The position numbers and the translations under genes were made by a program. Below the pieces are notes generated by a model. It had not been told where the DNA came from. It made no database searches and was given only the letters and a program-made list of their open reading frames with translations. DNA of 64,000 bases. Source: CAZYFH01 sp964646815 (GTDB lineage: Bacteria; Acidobacteriota; Vicinamibacteria; Vicinamibacterales; UBA8438). This document shows positions 62,530 through 64,000 of the stretch, piece by piece (position 1 is the first letter of the stretch; the number at the start of each line of letters is the position of its first letter). The DNA is taken from the NCBI GenBank assembly GCA_964646815.1, contig CAZYFH010000019.1, forward strand, positions 4,094-68,093, in the 5' to 3' direction.

Positions 62530-63605
62530 GGGATCGGCACCTGCCTGACGATCTCCTCGATGACCGCCTCGACGGAGACGCGCTGGCTCGCGGCGTGCGG
62601 CGCCAGCCAGATGCGATGTCCGAGCACGTGACGCGCCAACTCCTGCACGTCTTCCGGGAAGACCTCTGCGCGGCCGCCGTCGAGCAACGCCCACACCTTG
62701 ACGAGCCGTCCCCAGCAGATCGTCGCGCGGGGTGACGCGCCCAGATCGACGAACCGCTCGACCAGGTCGGATGGCGAACGGTAGAGCCATCCCGTCTCAG
62801 CATCGTAGGGTCGCGACGCGGCGACCAGTCGGCGAATGTATTTGGCCAACGCATCGTGGAGGAACACGCGGTCGCTGATGATCGAGCGGAGCTCGACTAC
62901 CCGCTCTTTTCGCATCAACCCGTCGAGCGCCACCTTCTTGAAATCAAAGCGAACAAGCTTCTCCTCTTCCTCCGGCGGGAGATACCCGATGTTGACCATG
63001 ATGGCGAAACGGTCCATCGCCGCCTCCGACAGCGGGAAAGTCCCCTGCCCGAGCTCGATCGGGTTCATCGTGGCAATCGCGAAACTGAACGCCGGCAACT
63101 GATGGGTCGTCCGTCCGACGGTGACCGACCGGTCTTGCAACCCCTCGAGGAACGCGCTCTGAGACTTGAGTGGAATCCGGTTGATCTCGTCCAGCAGCAC
63201 CACTTCCGCGGAAGCCAGCGGCCCGAACTCGGTCAGGAATTCGCCCGTCGCCGGGTTGATCATCTGAAAGCCGACCACCTCGGTCGGCTGGAGGTCGGCG
63301 CGCCCCTGCAGACGCGCGAACTTCGCACCGCTGATGGCGGCCAGGATGACACCGAAAAACGTCTTGCCAACGCCCGGCACGCCTCGGAGCAGCAAGTTGC
63401 CGGCATTTACCTGCCGGTGCTCCTCCCGGTCGTACGTGGTCGGGATCTCCGACAGCAGCACCATGTTGGCCAGCGCCTTCTCGCGCTCGTAGCCAACGAG
63501 GGCCTTCTCACCCTCCGCAACGATCGCCTCGTGGAAATCGATGGCGTCCTGGAGATCCGCTTGCACGAACAGCCTGAGCCTCTGCCCGTAACCGTCAGTG
63601 GCCAC
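62526..63605 (-). CDS. MoxR-family AAA+ ATPase
   Basis: 359 residues, first gene of the operon. Walker A is LLLRGVPGVGKTFFGVIL near 76, Walker B is VVLLDEINRIPLKSQSAFLEGLQD, sensor 1 is in FAIATMNPIELGQGTFPLSEAAMDRF, and the lid contains SPRATICWGRLVKVWALLDG. MoxR proteins act as chaperones that activate partner enzymes together with VWA proteins. Start GTG at 63605. The operon continues with DUF58, BatD-like, VWA, TPR-like, VWA and two decayed genes. Confidence 0.93.
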   Translation of the reverse strand: MATDGYGQRLRLFVQADLQDAIDFHEAIVAEGEKALVGYEREKALANMVLLSEIPTTYDREEHRQVNAGNLLLRGVPGVGKTFFGVILAAISGAKFARLQGRADLQPTEVVGFQMINPATGEFLTEFGPLASAEVVLLDEINRIPLKSQSAFLEGLQDRSVTVGRTTHQLPAFSFAIATMNPIELGQGTFPLSEAAMDRFAIMVNIGYLPPEEEEKLVRFDFKKVALDGLMRKERVVELRSIISDRVFLHDALAKYIRRLVAASRPYDAETGWLYRSPSDLVERFVDLGASPRATICWGRLVKVWALLDGGRAEVFPEDVQELARHVLGHRIWLAPHAASQRVSVEAVIEEIVRQVPIP

Positions 63606-63881
63606 GGCGCTTGGTGCTGATCCTAGCGGAAACCGACGCAGGGCTTTACAGGAGACGCTGCTGCTCGGCCGCCACTCAGGCTCGCCGAGAACAGGCCGGG
63701 CGGACTGTGCGTGGTTTGACGTTCCTATGTGGACGTTCGCCGGCCAGATCCGCTTGGCGGGAGCGGTCTGAGTCCTTCCGGCATGATCGGCTCTATTGCA
63801 CGGTGCGGGCAGTCAACCTGTTTCTCGAAGGGGTGGGGCGACCACCGTGCGCCGCGCATATACTGGTCGAGCGTTATCTCG

Positions 63882-63957
63882 GTCCCCATCGTCCAGAGGC
63901 CTAGGATCTAGCCCTTTCAAGGCTAAGACACGGGTTCGAATCCCGTTGGGGACGCCA
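63882..63957 (+). tRNA. tRNA-Glu (anticodon TTC)
   Basis: 76 nt including an encoded CCA. Acceptor GTCCCCA/TGGGGAC, D arm beginning GTCC, anticodon stem TAGCC/GGCTA around CTTTCAA (anticodon TTC), T arm ACGGG-TTCGAAT-CCCGT, discriminator G. A TATACT sequence about 20 nt upstream could be its -10 box. It is a second MnmA substrate in the window. Confidence 0.95.
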
Positions 63958-64000
63958 CCTCTTTTCCCGTGGGCCGAAGTGCCTCGAAGTGCTTGAAAGC

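Overview
The window is about 64 kb of GC-rich bacterial DNA. It probably comes from the Acidobacteriota, perhaps a Vicinamibacteria-like lineage. The clues are a VWFA-related exported protein of the type abundant in acidobacteria, exported PQQ-type beta-propeller proteins, a serine hydrolase and a metallo-beta-lactamase-fold hydrolase, a decayed Ser/Thr kinase-TPR gene, and several promoters that appear to give leaderless mRNAs. The phylum is an inference; there is no rRNA or other decisive marker here. A run of exactly 100 N (40398-40497) shows this is a scaffold, probably from a draft or metagenome assembly.

Layout. 1-9693 (minus strand) is a tightly packed run: ugd, galE, an MsbA-type exporter, yicC, gmk, coaBC, a family 4 uracil-DNA glycosylase and priA (cut by the window edge). 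9851-17647 (plus strand) is a surface-polysaccharide cluster with five glycosyltransferases, a polyprenyl-phosphate sugar transferase and a UDP-xylose synthase. With the divergent ugd and galE it can supply UDP-glucuronate, UDP-xylose and UDP-galactose; no wzx/wzy flippase or polymerase is seen. 18491-28930 (minus) holds pgsA, a TPR/SLH-like lipoprotein, a threonylcarbamoyl-AMP synthase, a secreted putative metalloprotease with a paralogous domain fragment beside it, glpX, an acyl-CoA dehydrogenase, a SAM hydrolase, a methyltransferase and a bactofilin. 29071-31431 (plus) holds a cysteine desulfurase and mnmA, which act together in tRNA 2-thiolation. 33142-36720 (minus) holds trxB, glgA and a D-Ala-D-Ala carboxypeptidase. 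37402-40954 holds a small Cys-containing protein, the VWFA protein, a hypothetical and a nuclease-like protein with a histone-H1-like tail. 41500-43947 holds hemE and hemY.

From about 44 kb the window becomes accessory and eroded: broken copies of an arginase, cyclase, DUF1801, DUF1330, SET-domain and other genes are mixed with intact exported enzymes and a tRNA-Lys. The last 6 kb (57532-63605, minus) is a MoxR / DUF58 / BatD-like / VWA / TPR-like / VWA operon, with the decayed SET gene and one further broken gene at its 3' end. A tRNA-Glu closes the window.

Three window-wide themes stand out. At least fourteen genes are broken or truncated by in-frame stops (all three stop codons) and frameshifts. 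A family of roughly 85-95 bp palindromic elements lies between genes, and one supplies the end of a coding sequence. Several promoters place the -10 box 6-10 nt before the start codon.
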